A program made the translations under genes and the position numbers. From Collinsella sp. UBA6357 (GTDB lineage: Bacteria > Actinomycetota > Coriobacteriia > Coriobacteriales > Coriobacteriaceae), in contig DJRP01000034.1 of assembly GCA_002437815.1 (NCBI GenBank), positions 47,418 to 99,392 of the forward strand: a stretch of 51,975 bases of DNA. Direction: 5' to 3'. Below, piece by piece: positions 49,754 to 51,975 of this stretch (the first letter of the stretch is position 1; each line of letters starts with the position of its first letter). The notes below the pieces were generated by a model. That model was not told where the DNA came from. It saw only the letters and a list, made by a program, of their open reading frames with translations, and did no database searches.

Positions 49754-49927
49754 CTAATCCCAGAAACCGTCTTCTTCGTCATCGGTTTTGGGGCCGCGGT
49801 CGACGTACATCTTGTGCGTGCGCTTCTCCGTGATAAATGCGATCAGCGCAAAGAGCAAAATGCCGCCGACAAATAGCACCGCAAAGCCCGCGCGGGTGCC
49901 AAACAAATAGGAAAAAAGTGCGTCCAT
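49754..49927 (-). CDS. Small membrane protein, 57 residues
   Basis: MDALFSYLFGTRAGFAVLFV, then GGILLFALIAFITEKRTHKM, then an acidic end YVDRGPKTDDEEDGFWD. It has one transmembrane helix (about 13-33), a basic stop-transfer stretch, and an acidic cytoplasmic tail. AAGAAGG lies upstream of the ATG on the minus strand, and a strong terminator follows the stop, both of which support a real gene. It is divergent from serS. Function unknown. Confidence 0.75.
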   Translation of the reverse strand: MDALFSYLFGTRAGFAVLFVGGILLFALIAFITEKRTHKMYVDRGPKTDDEEDGFWD

Positions 49928-50032
49928 GGGTGCCTTCTTGCCGTCTCAAGTTGGGTCGTAAACGTTCATAAGTATATACTTGCCCATGCATGTACACGTT
50001 TGCAACCTCAATGCATACCGCCGGAGGTACCA

Positions 50033-51313
50033 ATGCTTGATATCAAGTTTGTCCGCGAGAACCCCGACGCGGTCGACGCCGCCATGGCCAACCGCCAGAC
50101 CTCGTGGGATCGCGAGAAGTTCTTTGCGCTCGACGACGAGCGCCGCTCCGTCATCACCGAGGTCGAGGAGCTCCAGGCCACGCGCAACGCCGAGTCCAAG
50201 AAGATCGGCGCCCTTATGAAGGAGGGCAAGAAGGACGAGGCCGAGGCCGCCAAGGAGGCCGTCCGCAAGGTCAACGAAAAGATCGACGTCCTGTCCGAGC
50301 GCCGCACGCAGCTCGAGCAGGAGCAGTACGACTTTATGTCGCACCTGCCCAACATTCCCTGCGAGGCCACGCCCCTCGGTAAGGACGAGGACGAGAACAT
50401 CGAGCGCCGCCGCTGGGGCACCCCGCGCGAGTTCGACTTTGAGTTCAAGGCCCACTGGGATCTGGGTACCGATCTCAACATCTTGGATTTCGATCGCGGC
50501 AACAAGCTCTCTGGTAGCCGCTTTACCGTGCTCGGCGGCGCCGGCGCTCGCCTGGAGCGCGCGCTCATCAACTACTTTGTCGACACGCACACCAGCCGTG
50601 GCTTCAAGGAGTGGTGGCCGCCCATCGTCGTCAAGCGTCAGACCATGTTTGGCACGGGCCAGCTTCCCAAGTTCGAGGATGACGCCTATCACGTGTCCGG
50701 TGACAACTTCCTGATCCCCACGGCCGAGGTCGTCCTCACCAACCTCCATGCCGGCGAGGTCCTCGATGCCGATACGCTGCCGCGCCGCTACACCGCCTTT
50801 ACCCCGTGCTTCCGCGAGGAGGCCGGTTCGGCCGGCCGCGACACCCGCGGCATTATCCGCCAGCACGAGTTCGACAAGGTCGAGATGGTCAAGTTCGCCA
50901 AGCCGGAGGAGTCCGATGACGAGCTCGAGAGCATGACCGCCGAGGCCGAGTATCTGCTCCAGCAGCTGGGGCTGCCGTATCGCGTGATCAGCCTGTGCAC
51001 CGGCGACTTGGGCTTCTCTGCCCGTCAGACCTACGACATCGAGGTCTGGCTGCCGAGCTACAACGCCTACAAGGAGATCAGCTCCTGCTCCAACTGCGGC
51101 GACTTCCAGGCACGTCGCGCCAACATCAAGTATCGCGATCCCGAGAACTTCAAGGGTTCCCGTTACCTGCACACCCTCAACGGTTCCGGCCTGCCCGCGG
51201 GCCGCACCATGGCCGCCATTCTGGAGAACTACCAGAACGCCGACGGCACCGTTACCGTGCCTGAGGTGCTGCGTCCCTACATGGGTTGCGACAAGATTGT
51301 TGCCGAGGCCTAA
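50033..51313 (+). CDS. serS: Seryl-tRNA synthetase
   Basis: A 426-residue class II synthetase. The N-terminal two-helix coiled-coil arm that grips the long variable arm of tRNA-Ser covers about 27-105 (many Glu, Lys and Ala residues). Motif 2 is FTPCFREEAGSAGRDTRGIIRQHEF, and motif 3 is LNGSGLPAGRTMAAILEN. Residues LIPTAEVVLTNLH form the serine-site TxE loop. CCGGAGG precedes the ATG at 50033. No T-box was recognised in the short leader. It ends with a clear terminator. Confidence 0.97.
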   Translation: MLDIKFVRENPDAVDAAMANRQTSWDREKFFALDDERRSVITEVEELQATRNAESKKIGALMKEGKKDEAEAAKEAVRKVNEKIDVLSERRTQLEQEQYDFMSHLPNIPCEATPLGKDEDENIERRRWGTPREFDFEFKAHWDLGTDLNILDFDRGNKLSGSRFTVLGGAGARLERALINYFVDTHTSRGFKEWWPPIVVKRQTMFGTGQLPKFEDDAYHVSGDNFLIPTAEVVLTNLHAGEVLDADTLPRRYTAFTPCFREEAGSAGRDTRGIIRQHEFDKVEMVKFAKPEESDDELESMTAEAEYLLQQLGLPYRVISLCTGDLGFSARQTYDIEVWLPSYNAYKEISSCSNCGDFQARRANIKYRDPENFKGSRYLHTLNGSGLPAGRTMAAILENYQNADGTVTVPEVLRPYMGCDKIVAEA

Positions 51314-51343
51314 TCTCGGCGCTCGCAAATCACGCCAAGCACT

Positions 51344-51373
51344 AAGCCCTTCGCGCTCGCGAGGGGCTTTTTT
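51344..51373 (+). terminator. Terminator of serS
   Basis: AAGCCCTTCGC pairs with GCGAGGGGCTT (one T-G pair), and TTTTTT follows. Confidence 0.9.
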
Positions 51374-51495
51374 GTGCCATGGAGCCATACCATACCGTGC
51401 GGACAGCTCGATTAAAAACACACGAACGCATGTTCTAAAGCGCAGGTAAAAGCTGCTATTGTTGGGTTGTAGATCGGGAGACGAGAGGGGACGGT

Positions 51496-51894
51496 ATGGA
51501 GCTGTTTGACACGCGCGTTACTTTGTTTGAGAGCATCGAGGAAGACGAGCATCTACTGGTGACGGCTGAGTCAACGGGTGTTGGTGGACTGCTGATTCGT
51601 CAGATGAGCGAGGGTGATCTTACGCGATTTTGCTTTGAGGAATCGCCGCATGTGGTTGAGACATTTGTGTCTCCCGAGGGGGTTCGTACGCTTGAGAACT
51701 TCTTTGACGTGACGGATTCCAATCAGGTGGTACGCATGCTGGGTATTTCGTTTGCCGATTACGATTGCGCCCAACGCGTGCGAGCGTTGCTCTGCGAACT
51801 CGGTGTTTCGTTCGAGGTGCTTGAGCATGCAGTTGATCGCAAGACCGTCGCTTTGCGATCGGCAGCTAAGGCCGCATGCCTTGCTGCGGTCTAA
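51496..51894 (+). CDS. Hypothetical protein, 132 residues
   Basis: A soluble, mixed alpha/beta protein of unknown function, beginning MELFDTRVTLFESIEEDEHL and ending RSAAKAACLAAV. No signal peptide, membrane helix, cofactor motif or DNA-binding motif is seen. GAGGGGACGG precedes the ATG. Codon use is similar to the core genes nearby. It lies between serS and a tRNA gene. Confidence 0.7.
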   Translation: MELFDTRVTLFESIEEDEHLLVTAESTGVGGLLIRQMSEGDLTRFCFEESPHVVETFVSPEGVRTLENFFDVTDSNQVVRMLGISFADYDCAQRVRALLCELGVSFEVLEHAVDRKTVALRSAAKAACLAAV

Positions 51895-51913
51895 AAATTC
51901 TTTTAGATTGTGC

Positions 51914-51945
51914 TTGACGCGGTAGGGGTGCGGTGGCAATATAGT
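51914..51945 (+). promoter_or_regulatory. Putative promoter of the terminal tRNA
   Basis: TTGACG (51914-51919) and TATAGT (51940-51945) are separated by 20 bp, longer than ideal, ending 9 bp before the tRNA. Confidence 0.4.
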
Positions 51946-51954
51946 CAATGCACT

Positions 51955-51975
51955 GCGGCGTTACCTCAGCTGGAT
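51955..51975 (+). tRNA. tRNA, 5' end only (cut by window edge)
   Basis: GCGGCGT is a 7-base acceptor strand, followed by TA and the start of a D-arm, CCTCAGCTGGAT. The anticodon is outside the window, so the isotype cannot be given. Confidence 0.7.

Overview
The window looks like a chromosomal segment of a Coriobacteriia gut actinobacterium, most likely Collinsella or a close relative. The evidence is high-GC coding with strong Shine-Dalgarno sites, anaerobe genes (rubrerythrin, lactate dehydrogenase), mannose-family PTS genes with sugar-amine SIS proteins, and small Coriobacteriia-type proteins. The genus is inferred from gene content and style, not from a search.

Layout. 0-2.9 kb: tail of an unknown gene, a LytS/LytTR two-component pair and a phosphodiesterase. 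3.07-6.4 kb: tRNA-Asp, an IscR-like Rrf2 regulator with an unusual MutY-like glycosylase that lacks the Fe-S cysteines, rubrerythrin and a small membrane protein. 6.5-17.2 kb: RmuC, an ABC exporter, endonuclease III, Mfd, a PAP2 phosphatase, a threonine aldolase and a GNAT acetyltransferase. 17.3-26.0 kb: a self-contained locus with two GntR/UTRA regulators, a mannose-family PTS (EIIAB, EIIC, EIID), two SIS-domain proteins, an EamA permease and a HAD phosphatase. It is best read as uptake and deglycation of Amadori products (fructoselysine or glucoselysine type). Two distinct operator-like motifs suggest separate regulation by the two GntR proteins.

26.1-37 kb: RecQ, an L-lactate/2-hydroxyacid dehydrogenase, MetA with the acetyl-CoA-type Glu111, 5-formyl-THF cyclo-ligase, a P1B metal ATPase with a small PacL/DUF1490-like partner, and a large M16C metallopeptidase. 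37.3-39.1 kb: a PilZ (c-di-GMP) protein tightly coupled to a membrane-anchored protein whose outer domain resembles the secreted proteins further on.

39.1-47.9 kb is an accessory island that reads as more AT-rich. It holds a RelB/PemK toxin-antitoxin pair behind a 22-bp iteron array, two broken antitoxin/PIN remnants, a tandem pair of TasA/camelysin-like secreted proteins, a Sau3AI/MutH-type restriction-modification pair predicted to act on GATC, and an AAA/DUF4143 ATPase bracketed by CTCGATTTTCGAG repeats. Core genes resume at 48 kb (rlmH, proC, serS), and the window ends in the first 21 bases of a tRNA.

Several families of intergenic palindromic repeats run through the window. One family (core GTGCCAGGGG) occurs at five loci and twice supplies the stop codon of the upstream gene. 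Another consists of roughly 210-230 bp elements with 28-bp inverted ends and occurs twice, 39 kb apart.
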